The translations under genes were made by a program, and so were the position numbers. Below the pieces are notes generated by a model. That model was given only the letters and a program-made list of their open reading frames with translations. It was not told where the DNA came from and searched no databases. A stretch of 64,000 bases of DNA, taken from contig NZ_JAQBIE010000019.1 of NCBI RefSeq assembly GCF_028294535.1, positions 26,190-90,189 on the forward strand. Reading direction: 5' to 3'. Shown here one piece after another: positions 23,624-32,151 of the stretch (the first letter of the stretch is position 1; every line of letters starts with the position of its first letter). The stretch is from Paracoccus onchidii (GTDB taxonomy: Bacteria; Pseudomonadota; Alphaproteobacteria; Rhodobacterales; Rhodobacteraceae).

Positions 23624-26125
23624 ATGTCACTCGTCGCAGATATCAATGCCCGCATACAGGTCGCAACGGACCAGAACGATTCCGAGGCGCTGAACCAGCT
23701 TTTGCAAGAACTGTACCAGCAGGGACAGGACGCCGAACGGCCTTATGACGCCGCAATCGAGTTAAAACCGGAATATCGCGACGAACTTGCCGCCGAAGGC
23801 TTTGAAAGCGATGCCGCGCTGAACTGGGCCAACCGGATTGCCCGCTCCAGGAGGTTGGTGGACTATCGCGTAAAGATGCTGACCGGATTTTCCGGCCCCC
23901 AGATCGTGTCCGAAGGCGACAGCTGGTTCCAATACCCGCTGCTTCTATCTGATATCATAGATAATTTCATCGCCCAGAACGATCTGGCGACCTATTCGCT
24001 CGGCGCGGCCGGGGATCTGGTCGAGCATATGGCAATCAGGCGGGAATATCACCGGGCGCTTGGCACGACGGGTGCGCGGGTCATGGTTTTATCCGGGGGT
24101 GGGAACGATCTTCTGGGCGATGGGCGCCTGTTTGACCTGCTGCGCCCCTATCACTCGGGGGCCACGGCCGATGACCTGCTGGACATGCCATCGCTGCAGG
24201 CCGCATCACAACAGATATTGGGCTATTATGCCCGTATCCTTGCCGATGTACGCATGAACCATCCCGGCGTCATGATCTTTGGCCACGGATATGACACGCC
24301 GTTTCCGCGCAAGGGCAAGAAGCATTTCGGCAAGCCGTTTGAAAAGGCCGGTATCCCGTTGCCCGTCGGGCGCGACGTCATTCGGATGATCGTCGAATAT
24401 TTCCGCGAACGCCTTGTCGATCTGGCCGATCAGTTTCCGAACTTCCGATTTGTCGATCTGACCGGCACGGTGGGCGAACATCCAAATTCATGGTTCGATG
24501 AATTGCACCCGCAAGATACCGGCTTTGCCAAGGCCACCGAACCCCTGCTGTCCGCTGTGCGCACGCATCTGGACGGCCCCGCCAGCCCGCTGTTTGAATC
24601 CGCAGATCCCGACGGCACCGCAACGGCATCCCCCGCCCCGGTCAGGATCGTGCTTGATCCCGGACACGGGGGCACCGCCAGCGTTTCCGGTTCAAGCTGG
24701 AACAATGCCCTTGGCCCCGGCGGTTCGCTGGAAAAGACTTGGACGCTCGATGTCGCCAAACGCACCGGGAAACGGCTGGCCGCACGAGGTCTGGGCGCCG
24801 TTCTGACCCGCAGCAACGACGTCAACCTGACATCTGAATCACGCCGCAACATTGCCCGCGCGATCGAGGCCGAGGTGTTTGTTTCGATCCATTTCAACGC
24901 CTCGACCGGGCATAATGCACAAGGCACGGAAACCTATGTTCATACCCGCTCGGGTTCTGCCCGCAGTATCCGACTGATGCGCCATGTTCAGGCGGCGATG
25001 GTGTCGGCGCTTGGTCTGACCGACCGCAACCGAACCCGCACGCATGACGGCGTTCTGCGCGGGTCATTCGGCGTCATCCGCGAAAGCGGGCATTCCGCCT
25101 TGACTGCCGCCTGCCTTCTTGAAGTCAGCTTCATGGATCGCATCGATGAAGAAAACCGGATCCGGCAAGACAGCTATCGCGACCGGATCGCCGAAGCCCT
25201 GGCCACAGGAATCCAGACCTTCATGGCCGGCGAAACCGGTCTGGAAAGCAATATGGCCATATCGGCCGAAGAGCCGGGCGATCACGAAGATGCAATTGCC
25301 GAACATGCCGCAAGGGCAGGTCTGACAGTGACGCAATATCTCGGCTTTGCCGAGGCACGCCCCATTCAGGTGGCCGATGCCGAAAGCACTGCGGACGACA
25401 GCCGTGGCCAGGGTCATGCCGATGGCAGCGTCTTGGCCAACTGGGAAACAGCCGACACATCTGACCGCGCAGCCGCGGATCTGGTTGACCAGATCGCGCG
25501 TGACCTGGCCCGCCATCATCAGGTCAGCGTCTCTGATCCCGATGCCGGCGAAGACCGCTTTCTGGATGCTGCACAAGCCCTGATTCTGTCCGGCGCGGAT
25601 CAGGATGCCCGATCGGATCGGACGGTTCTGGAACGGGCATTCGGCAACGCCCGTAGTGATGACGGCCTTGAATCCGCCAGTTTCGATTTTGGCGCGTTTC
25701 GCGACTTTCTCGACTCGTTGAACCTGCGCCACTTCACCGCCGCCGAGCTGCTGTTTCTTGGAAACTCGAACCAATCTGGCCCCTGCGCCGCCCGGAACCT
25801 GCTGCCCCCGCGCGATGTCTGGAACAACCTTGCCGCCACGGCGTGCATGCTGGATGAAATCCGCAATCTTCTGGGTTGTCCGGTCTATATCCTCAGTGGT
25901 TATCGCAGCCCTGCCTATAACCGTTGCATCGGTGGCAAATCCACCAGCGGCCATCTGCGCTTTAACGCGCTGGACTGGACGGCCGCCGAAGGCAGCGTCG
26001 CCGAATGGCATCGTGTCGCCACCGAAATCCGTGCGCAGCGTCCCGAATTCAATGGCGGCATCGGGCGATATGACACGGGACGTTTCATTCATATCGACAC
26101 ACGCGGCAGCCGCGCCGACTGGTGA
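23624..26125 (+). CDS. SGNH hydrolase + N-acetylmuramoyl-L-alanine amidase + M15 peptidase fusion
   Basis: An 833-residue three-enzyme protein. Residues ~90-315: SGNH/GDSL esterase with GDSW (Ser100), GGGND (Asn161) and DELHP (Asp292, His295). Residues ~340-535: Amidase_3 with zinc ligands His348 (DPGHGG), Glu370 and His423 (SIHFNAS) and catalytic Glu500 (LLEVSF). Residues ~545-690: acidic linker with helices. Residues ~700-833: M15-type peptidase with SGYRSP, SGHLRFNALDW (His777, Asp784) and HIDTRG (His823). All catalytic residues appear intact. It would cut the MurNAc-L-Ala bond, a peptide stem or cross-link, and perhaps O-acetyl or other esters. There is no signal peptide, so the route to the cell wall is unexplained. 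Ribosome site GGGGGA precedes the ATG. Confidence 0.87.
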   Translation: MSLVADINARIQVATDQNDSEALNQLLQELYQQGQDAERPYDAAIELKPEYRDELAAEGFESDAALNWANRIARSRRLVDYRVKMLTGFSGPQIVSEGDSWFQYPLLLSDIIDNFIAQNDLATYSLGAAGDLVEHMAIRREYHRALGTTGARVMVLSGGGNDLLGDGRLFDLLRPYHSGATADDLLDMPSLQAASQQILGYYARILADVRMNHPGVMIFGHGYDTPFPRKGKKHFGKPFEKAGIPLPVGRDVIRMIVEYFRERLVDLADQFPNFRFVDLTGTVGEHPNSWFDELHPQDTGFAKATEPLLSAVRTHLDGPASPLFESADPDGTATASPAPVRIVLDPGHGGTASVSGSSWNNALGPGGSLEKTWTLDVAKRTGKRLAARGLGAVLTRSNDVNLTSESRRNIARAIEAEVFVSIHFNASTGHNAQGTETYVHTRSGSARSIRLMRHVQAAMVSALGLTDRNRTRTHDGVLRGSFGVIRESGHSALTAACLLEVSFMDRIDEENRIRQDSYRDRIAEALATGIQTFMAGETGLESNMAISAEEPGDHEDAIAEHAARAGLTVTQYLGFAEARPIQVADAESTADDSRGQGHADGSVLANWETADTSDRAAADLVDQIARDLARHHQVSVSDPDAGEDRFLDAAQALILSGADQDARSDRTVLERAFGNARSDDGLESASFDFGAFRDFLDSLNLRHFTAAELLFLGNSNQSGPCAARNLLPPRDVWNNLAATACMLDEIRNLLGCPVYILSGYRSPAYNRCIGGKSTSGHLRFNALDWTAAEGSVAEWHRVATEIRAQRPEFNGGIGRYDTGRFIHIDTRGSRADW

Positions 26126-26130
26126 GGAAT

Positions 26131-28743
26131 ATGGCAATGCAGGTCGATTTTCTAAGCGACTGGACAGAGCAGCCCTTCGCCAAGCTGGCCGGCAACACCA
26201 GCGTGCATCAACCCGAACAGATGATGCGAGGCTGGAATGCCGTCGACGGGCTGGAGGCCAGCGTTGGTGCGCGTTCGCTGATTGATGCCGGGCTGCTTGA
26301 ATTGCTTGCGACCTATCGTCGGGCCGTTTGCCGTATTCTGTGCCAGGGCACCGATCATCGTGGCGTCTCGGGCAGCTGGTCCGGCACGGGCTTTCTGGTC
26401 GGGCCGAACCTCTTGTTGACCAATCACCATGTGCTGAACAGCATCGCCACCGCCGCGGAAGCCAGTGTCGATTTTGAATATGAACGGTCACGCGATCAGT
26501 TGTCCGGCGCGGCAGCGGCAGGTTATGGCCCGCGACGCGAATTGCGTCTGGATCCTGAAAGGCTGTTTGTCACCAGCCCTGCGGTCGGTGGACTGGACTA
26601 TACCTTTGTGCGCATCGCCGCGGATCTGGCGGCGCCATACGGCCATATTCCCATGTCACGCGGGTCATTCACGGGCCGCAGACATGAACCGGTTTTTCTG
26701 CTGCATCATCCGAATGGCGATCTGAAACAGGCCTCTGTCGATGATACCGAGATCCTGAATATCGATGCCGATCTGCTGCTGTATGCCGCCGATACGAATG
26801 CCGGTTCATCCGGCGCACCGGTGATCACCCGCAATGGCAAGCTATGCGCCTTGCATCATGCATATCGAACCCGCGAGCAGATGGATATCTGGCATGCCGA
26901 TCGCGTGGCCGAACTGATCGATGGCGGCAGCTATGATGTCGCCAATGAAGGCATCAAGATATCCGCGATTGCGATTGACCTGGAAACCCAGTTGAACAGT
27001 CGCGGCCCCAATCACGCCGCGATCAGCGAGGTGCTGTCGAACTTTATCGATACCGATACGCTGACCGGCCCCTTTGGCGTTCTGGGCCGTCAGCCGCGCA
27101 CCGAAAGCAACCGCGCTGATTCAGGCACCACACGCGTCGCCGAGGCGATCAATGCCACCGAGCAGGATCTGGATATCGCGGTCTGGAACATGGAATGGCT
27201 GAACGCCCAGCATAATGACGATGCGGTGCGCAAACGGATTGCCACAGTCTTTGCCGATCTGACCCATGACGCCTGGGTGTTGAACGGCATTTCCCCCGAG
27301 GCGGCGATGGCCCTGCGCAACACCCTGCGCGACAGCTTTGGGCAGGAATATGAATGCATTCATGCAGAAGATGAAATCCATCCCGCCCAACCCAGCATCT
27401 CGATCATCTATAACTCACGCAGCCTGTCGATCACCCGCGCGCCCTGGCCCGCCGAGGTCGAAGCCCTCTGGCGGTTGCGTGCAGGGCGCGATATCGGGCT
27501 GGAATCCCTGCATGGCCCAGTTTTTCCCAGCTTTCCGGCCCGCTTCGAGCTGAACATCCTGCGGCGTCAGGTTCCAACCCGCCTGTTCTTGCTGCCGCTT
27601 TTCGTCGGCGAACGGATCAATGCCATGCTGCGGCGCGCGGTTGCCGCCCGCCTGCTTGAAGTGATCGTCGAGATGATGGGCCCGCATGTCGAGGCAGATC
27701 AGGACTGGCTGATCGTCGGGGATACCAACACCCCGCTGCGCGATGCGCGCCTGGACGCGCTGCGCCGACATGATTTCGCCCCGTTGATCGCCTTTGATCG
27801 CGCGCGCGGCGGCATGACATATCTGGCGGGACGCAACCGGATCATGTCGCATATTTTCATTCCACGCGGCATGGAAACAATCGGGAATGACAGTGGCCAT
27901 GTGACCACCGTGGCGCGGGCGTTCGAAGGCGAATTCATCGATTCGGTGACCGGCGCGACGCCATTCGGGTTGCGGATTTCGCTACAGGACCCTGCGATCG
28001 CAAAGGATCTGGCCCGGATCGAACGCTACCTGTCGTCGCGCCATCAGGACGCCAGAACCGGCGGGCGGTCCTTTGAATCCGCCGACAGCTGGATCTGGGA
28101 AGGGTTGGGCAAGGCAGAATTCATCCGCCGCAACCTGCGCGCGCTGCACCATGCAATCGACATGGCCAACGACCATCCTGGCCCCGATGATCTGGCCCTG
28201 AGCCTGCATGATTTCGTGGTCTTGATCTATTGCGAAGCCGGGTTCCGCAATGGCGCCATGGACCCTCAGGCACATCACAGCCTTGGCGAAAGGGGGCTGT
28301 TACCACTGCCCGACAACCTGTCCTTCTGGATCGGCGCGAACATGCCCCGCCATGACACGTTGTTGCCCATTGCCCGAAACATCACCCTGTATGCGCAATA
28401 TCTGGCCAAGGTCAAAAACCGCAATGTGCGCCAGAGTTCGGCCGGAATGCTGTATCGCGATCTGTTTCGCGCGCCGCAAATCGCTATGGATCCCAACCGG
28501 TCCGCAGCCCTGTTGGCGGGTATCATTCATGGCTATTTCGTTGACCGGAACTTCGCCAATGGCCGGGCGCCGGACCCGCTCTGGATACTGGCCGGCTATG
28601 CCGATGACATGCCCGTTCAGGACATCTTGCGCGGCAGTGGGTATGTTCATGAAAACAGCGCGATCCTGCAAAACCGTCAGGCCAATATCAACCTGGCGTT
28701 GCAACTGATGCAGGCAATCGGGCCGGTTGCCCAAAGCGGATGA
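26131..28743 (+). CDS. Trypsin-like protease + EEP hydrolase + lytic-transglycosylase-like fusion
   Basis: A roughly 870-residue multidomain protein. Residues ~65-285: trypsin-fold protease with GTGFLVGPNLLLTNHHV (His99 or His100), GLDYTFV (Asp156) and TNAGSSGAPV (Ser227). Residues ~345-600: endonuclease/exonuclease/phosphatase-type fold with WNMEW (Asn353, Glu355), WLIVGDTNTP (Asp531, Asn533) and NDSGHV (His590). Residues ~640-870: a helical domain with CEAGF (Glu702) and HHSLGERGLLPLP, resembling the Glu and S..GA.GLMQ motifs of SLT-type lytic transglycosylases; this last call is tentative. No signal peptide. A GTG at 26122 forms a GTGA overlap with the previous stop; ATG 26131 or 26137 fit GAGGA better. 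Confidence 0.78.
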   Translation: MAMQVDFLSDWTEQPFAKLAGNTSVHQPEQMMRGWNAVDGLEASVGARSLIDAGLLELLATYRRAVCRILCQGTDHRGVSGSWSGTGFLVGPNLLLTNHHVLNSIATAAEASVDFEYERSRDQLSGAAAAGYGPRRELRLDPERLFVTSPAVGGLDYTFVRIAADLAAPYGHIPMSRGSFTGRRHEPVFLLHHPNGDLKQASVDDTEILNIDADLLLYAADTNAGSSGAPVITRNGKLCALHHAYRTREQMDIWHADRVAELIDGGSYDVANEGIKISAIAIDLETQLNSRGPNHAAISEVLSNFIDTDTLTGPFGVLGRQPRTESNRADSGTTRVAEAINATEQDLDIAVWNMEWLNAQHNDDAVRKRIATVFADLTHDAWVLNGISPEAAMALRNTLRDSFGQEYECIHAEDEIHPAQPSISIIYNSRSLSITRAPWPAEVEALWRLRAGRDIGLESLHGPVFPSFPARFELNILRRQVPTRLFLLPLFVGERINAMLRRAVAARLLEVIVEMMGPHVEADQDWLIVGDTNTPLRDARLDALRRHDFAPLIAFDRARGGMTYLAGRNRIMSHIFIPRGMETIGNDSGHVTTVARAFEGEFIDSVTGATPFGLRISLQDPAIAKDLARIERYLSSRHQDARTGGRSFESADSWIWEGLGKAEFIRRNLRALHHAIDMANDHPGPDDLALSLHDFVVLIYCEAGFRNGAMDPQAHHSLGERGLLPLPDNLSFWIGANMPRHDTLLPIARNITLYAQYLAKVKNRNVRQSSAGMLYRDLFRAPQIAMDPNRSAALLAGIIHGYFVDRNFANGRAPDPLWILAGYADDMPVQDILRGSGYVHENSAILQNRQANINLALQLMQAIGPVAQSG

Positions 28744-28811
28744 AATTGCACAGTTGCGCGCTTCGCCCTAGCATATGAAAAGCTAAGGCAGCGCAATCAT
28801 GGCAGGCAACG

Positions 28812-29708
28812 GTGAATATTCGCTTTCTGGAAACTTTCGTCACCGTCGCCGATCTGGGCAGTTTTCGGGCCGCAGCCGAACGGCTGAACATTTCGCAGGC
28901 TACGGTATCCAGCCGGATTTCTTCGCTGGAAACCGAACTGGGCGTAAACCTGTTCGACCGTGAATTCCACGCCACGCGCATCACCGTTGCCGGGGCGCTG
29001 ATCCTTGACAAGGCACAGGACATTCTGGCCACGGAACGCAAATTGCGCTTTACGCTATCGGATCCTGCCAAGGCGGCCGGGCGCGTGCGCTTGGGGCTGG
29101 TAACATCGATCGTGCACACATGGTTTTGCGATCTGATGGAGGAGATCGCCCGTTGCTATCCCCGCCTGGAGCTGGAATTGACGATCGAACCGACGACCAA
29201 TATCGCCGCGACCTTCGATCGTGGCGGGCTGGATATGTTGCTGACCACGCAGGAACAACAAGGCGAACAGATCGCCTGCGTGGAATTGCCGCCCCTTGCA
29301 ATGGCATGGTTCGGCCCTGCCGGAATGCGCGACGAACAGCTGACCCTAGCCGATGTGATCACCGGCCCGTTGATTACCTTTACGCGAAATTCGCGCCCCC
29401 ATGCCAATGTCGTCGCCCTGTTCGAAGAACAGGGTCTGCGTCCGTCGATGGTGCATTGCGTCACCTCTATTTCCGCAATCGCGCGTCTGACCGAACGCGG
29501 TCTGGGCGTCGCCACATTGCCGCGCGGTTGCGACCTGGCCGGACCGGGATTGTGCGAATTGCAGGTTGATGCCGCTTTGCCTGAACTGCCCTTGTTCTGC
29601 GTCTGGCGGCGAAACTCGGACGCCGCGATCTATCGCGCCATCGCGGATCTGGCACGCAACTGTGCCGAGACCCACCGGGAAGCCTCGTTTTTTTCAGAAA
29701 AAACATAG
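28812..29708 (+). CDS. LysR-family regulator
   Basis: A 298-residue LysR-type protein with HTH FLETFVTVADLGSFRAAAERLNISQATVSSRISSLETELGVNLFDRE at residues 4-50, then a two-lobe effector domain beginning VRLGLVTSIVHTW. The start is GTG 28812 because the sequence MNIRFLETF matches the usual LysR N-terminus; no ATG fits. It lies 68 bases after the fusion protease gene and 139 bases before the EthD-like gene of the TRAP cluster, same strand. Control of the TRAP/amidase cluster is the simplest inference; control of the preceding cluster cannot be excluded. Confidence 0.86.
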   Translation: MNIRFLETFVTVADLGSFRAAAERLNISQATVSSRISSLETELGVNLFDREFHATRITVAGALILDKAQDILATERKLRFTLSDPAKAAGRVRLGLVTSIVHTWFCDLMEEIARCYPRLELELTIEPTTNIAATFDRGGLDMLLTTQEQQGEQIACVELPPLAMAWFGPAGMRDEQLTLADVITGPLITFTRNSRPHANVVALFEEQGLRPSMVHCVTSISAIARLTERGLGVATLPRGCDLAGPGLCELQVDAALPELPLFCVWRRNSDAAIYRAIADLARNCAETHREASFFSEKT

Positions 29709-29847
29709 CGATAGGAAAACCCGATCACCCCCCGCAAAGATTTACCATTTGCCTGATCGCCGATTTGCCCCGAACCTAGCCCGAACGCAATCGACGTGAC
29801 GCGGGGCGCAAGCGCCCTGCCCGACCGTCCCGCAGGCAGGACATAGC

Positions 29848-30516
29848 ATGAGCAAGATCCGTTCGACCGAAGAAGCCCAATTGTTCGTCTGGAGCGATGT
29901 CGACCCCGACCACGAAGGCGATTTCAACCTGTGGTATGATCGCGAACATATGGAAGAACGCGTTCGCATCGACGGCTTCACGGGCGCACGCCGCTATCGC
30001 GCGGTTTCGGGTTCGGCGCGCCGCTATCTTGCGCTGTATCGCGCCAGCTCTCTGGGTGACTTCACCTCGGCATCATATCAAAAGGCCTTCAACCATCAGA
30101 CCCAGTGGTCGGTCACGAATTTTACCCGCATGTCGAACACCCGCCGCCGGGTCATGCAGGTCGCGCTGGAAGGTGGCTTTGGCTGGGGATCGGCGGTGGC
30201 GATGATCGAACTGGTCCCCGGCGCGGCGGATCAAGACAGCATTCGCAGCGAAATGGAGGCCCTGCTTTCTGTCGAGGGCGTTCTGCGCGTGCACTACATG
30301 GTGCCGGATGAAACCCTGTCCACCCCCCTGCCTTCGGAACAGCGCGAAGGCCGTGTTCTGGCCCCCTGCCTTGTGGTGGACGTGACCACCGAGCCGGTCG
30401 CCGAGGCAACGTTGCGCCAACTGAGCGAACGCTTTGACGGCGCGCTTCGCGAAGCACAGACCTTTACCCTGCTATGGTCTCTGGACGAACATGACCTGCC
30501 AGCCTTGGCAGACTGA
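29848..30516 (+). CDS. EthD/dimeric alpha-beta barrel-like protein
   Basis: A 222-residue soluble protein. Two halves each look like a ferredoxin-like dimeric alpha-beta barrel unit. The first has the hallmark DFNLWYDREHMEERVRIDGFTGARRYRAV (residues 30-58), with the WYD-EH-ER pattern of EthD-like proteins; the second half (about 105-215) lacks that motif. Such proteins often accompany degradation pathways, acting on or binding small molecules. It starts at ATG 29848 with AGGA six bases upstream and leads the TRAP transporter genes, so a catabolic role is inferred. The precise reaction is unknown. Confidence 0.7.
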   Translation: MSKIRSTEEAQLFVWSDVDPDHEGDFNLWYDREHMEERVRIDGFTGARRYRAVSGSARRYLALYRASSLGDFTSASYQKAFNHQTQWSVTNFTRMSNTRRRVMQVALEGGFGWGSAVAMIELVPGAADQDSIRSEMEALLSVEGVLRVHYMVPDETLSTPLPSEQREGRVLAPCLVVDVTTEPVAEATLRQLSERFDGALREAQTFTLLWSLDEHDLPALAD

Positions 30517-30585
30517 CAGTCGTGGCGGGCCTGACGGGACCGCAAGAACAGATCAAAAAACCAACCAACCGGGAGTTCTCACATC

Positions 30586-31545
30586 ATGAAACGTTTCTTA
30601 CTTGGGACCACGATCGCGGTTTTCGGTGCCGGTCTGGCACATGCCGAAACCTGGAAAATGTCGGCCGACGCGCCCGACGGGAACTATCTGACCCAGAATA
30701 TCCGCGCCTTCGCCGATGACGTCGCCCGCCTGTCCGGGGGCGAGCTGGAAATCGAGGTTGTCTCGAATTCCGTCCTGCTCAAGCGCCCCGAACTCAAGCG
30801 CGGTGTCCAGCGGGGTATCGTGCCGATCGGCGAGGTTCTGATCTCGGCGCTTGGCAACGAGGATGCCGCATATTCCGCCGATGCCGTGCCATTGCTGGCG
30901 ACCACCTTTGACGAAGCAAAGGCGCTGTGGGATGCCTCGCGCCCGATCTACGAGGAAAAGCTGGACGCCGAAGGGCTGATGCTGCTTTATGCGGCGCCCT
31001 GGCCGCCTCAGGGGATCTACATGAACCAGGAAGTGACCGATGGATCGTCTTTCGATGGTGTGAAGTTCCGCGCATATAATCCCTCGACCGCTCGCCTTGC
31101 CGAACTGTTGGGCGCCGTGCCGGCAACCATCGCCACAGCCGAGATTTCGCAGGCGTTTTCGACCGGCGTGATCAACGGAATGATCACTTCGCCCTCGACC
31201 GGAGTGGACAGTCAGGCCTGGGATTTCGTCTCGCATTACTATGACGTGCAGGCATTCATCCCCAAGAACATGGTGATCGTGAACAAGTCTTCTTACGACG
31301 GCCTGTCCGCCGAGGTGCAGGCCGCGCTGCAAGAAGCCGCGGAAACGGCACAGACCCGCGGCTGGGAAATGGCGGAAAAAGCCACGACCGAAGCCACGCA
31401 GACCATGGCAGACAACGGCATGCAGGTTCTGCCGACGCCCGAAGGGCTGGCAACCGATTTTCAGGAAATCGCCGCGACCATGCGTCAGGAATGGCTGGAA
31501 CAGGCTGGCGACGATGGCCAGACCATCGTTGACAACCTGAACTAA
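30586..31545 (+). CDS. TRAP transporter solute-binding protein, DctP family
   Basis: A 319-residue periplasmic protein with a signal peptide ending GLAHA|E (residue ~21). It has the DctP-family features: NIRAFADDVARLSGGELEIEVVSNSVLLKRPEL near the N-terminus and the hinge segment FDGVKFRAYNPSTARLAELLGA, in which the Arg normally pairs with the carboxylate of the ligand. A carboxylate-bearing substrate is thus expected. It feeds the two membrane subunits downstream. GGAG lies 10 bases before the ATG. Confidence 0.92.
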   Translation: MKRFLLGTTIAVFGAGLAHAETWKMSADAPDGNYLTQNIRAFADDVARLSGGELEIEVVSNSVLLKRPELKRGVQRGIVPIGEVLISALGNEDAAYSADAVPLLATTFDEAKALWDASRPIYEEKLDAEGLMLLYAAPWPPQGIYMNQEVTDGSSFDGVKFRAYNPSTARLAELLGAVPATIATAEISQAFSTGVINGMITSPSTGVDSQAWDFVSHYYDVQAFIPKNMVIVNKSSYDGLSAEVQAALQEAAETAQTRGWEMAEKATTEATQTMADNGMQVLPTPEGLATDFQEIAATMRQEWLEQAGDDGQTIVDNLN

Positions 31546-31554
31546 ACCGCCATT

Positions 31555-31585
31555 TGGCCCGGTGCCGGCATGCCGCACCGGGCCA
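31555..31585 (+). terminator. Intercistronic hairpin after the TRAP binding-protein gene
   Basis: A perfect eleven-base stem TGGCCCGGTGC (31555-31565) / GCACCGGGCCA (31575-31585) around a nine-base loop begins 9 bases after the DctP-type stop. No T-tract follows. It probably stabilises the upstream RNA or partly terminates, giving excess binding protein. Confidence 0.65.
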
Positions 31586-31640
31586 GTTCCGTCGCGCACC
31601 GCACCGCGCGATGCCAGGTCCACCAAGGGAGAGTGCCGCG

Positions 31641-32150
31641 ATGATCCTGACAAGACATCTGTTCAAATTCTGCGGGGCATTGGCCGCGCTTTCGCTGGTC
31701 GGGATTGCGGTTCTGATCCTGGCACAGATCGTGCTGCGCCTGATGGGCAGTCAGATCCCCTCGGCTGACGACTTTGCTGCCTGGGGGCTTTCTGCCTCGA
31801 TCTTTCTGGCGTTGCCGACGGCCCTGACGCATGGCGATCATATCCGCGTCACCTCGCTGCGCCAATTGATGCCTGCGGGCATGGGGCATATCGCCGACAT
31901 CGCAGCCTCGGGCTTTGCCACGTTGATGATGGGCTGGGTCGCCTGGGCCATCTTTGGCTATGTCCATGAAAGCTGGTCCTATCACGATGTCAGCCAGGGA
32001 ATCGTGGCCGTGCCGTTGTGGATTCCGCAATCGGCCATGGCTTTCGGCGCCATCCTGTTTGCCATCGCCTTTGCCGAACGCACATTGCGGCTGGTCCTTG
32101 GCCTGCCGGTCGAACGCGACGATGTCGCCGAACAGGCAAAGGGGGAATAA
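31641..32150 (+). CDS. TRAP transporter small permease, DctQ family
   Basis: A 169-residue inner-membrane protein with four hydrophobic segments at about residues 10-33, 45-62, 83-107 and 125-145. The region FAAWGLSASIFLALPTALTHGDHIRV is typical of DctQ subunits, in which the second helix leads to a GxHIRV turn. It pairs with DctM. The start is ATG 31641 with AAGGGAGAG upstream; the longer frame from 31554 would overlap the hairpin. Confidence 0.9.
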   Translation: MILTRHLFKFCGALAALSLVGIAVLILAQIVLRLMGSQIPSADDFAAWGLSASIFLALPTALTHGDHIRVTSLRQLMPAGMGHIADIAASGFATLMMGWVAWAIFGYVHESWSYHDVSQGIVAVPLWIPQSAMAFGAILFAIAFAERTLRLVLGLPVERDDVAEQAKGE

Positions 32151-32151
32151 C

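Noticed and set aside
23624..28743. Prophage lysis cassette
   Set aside because: Amidase and M15 domains recall endolysins, but there are no capsid, tail, terminase or integrase genes nearby and the fusions are far larger than phage endolysins.
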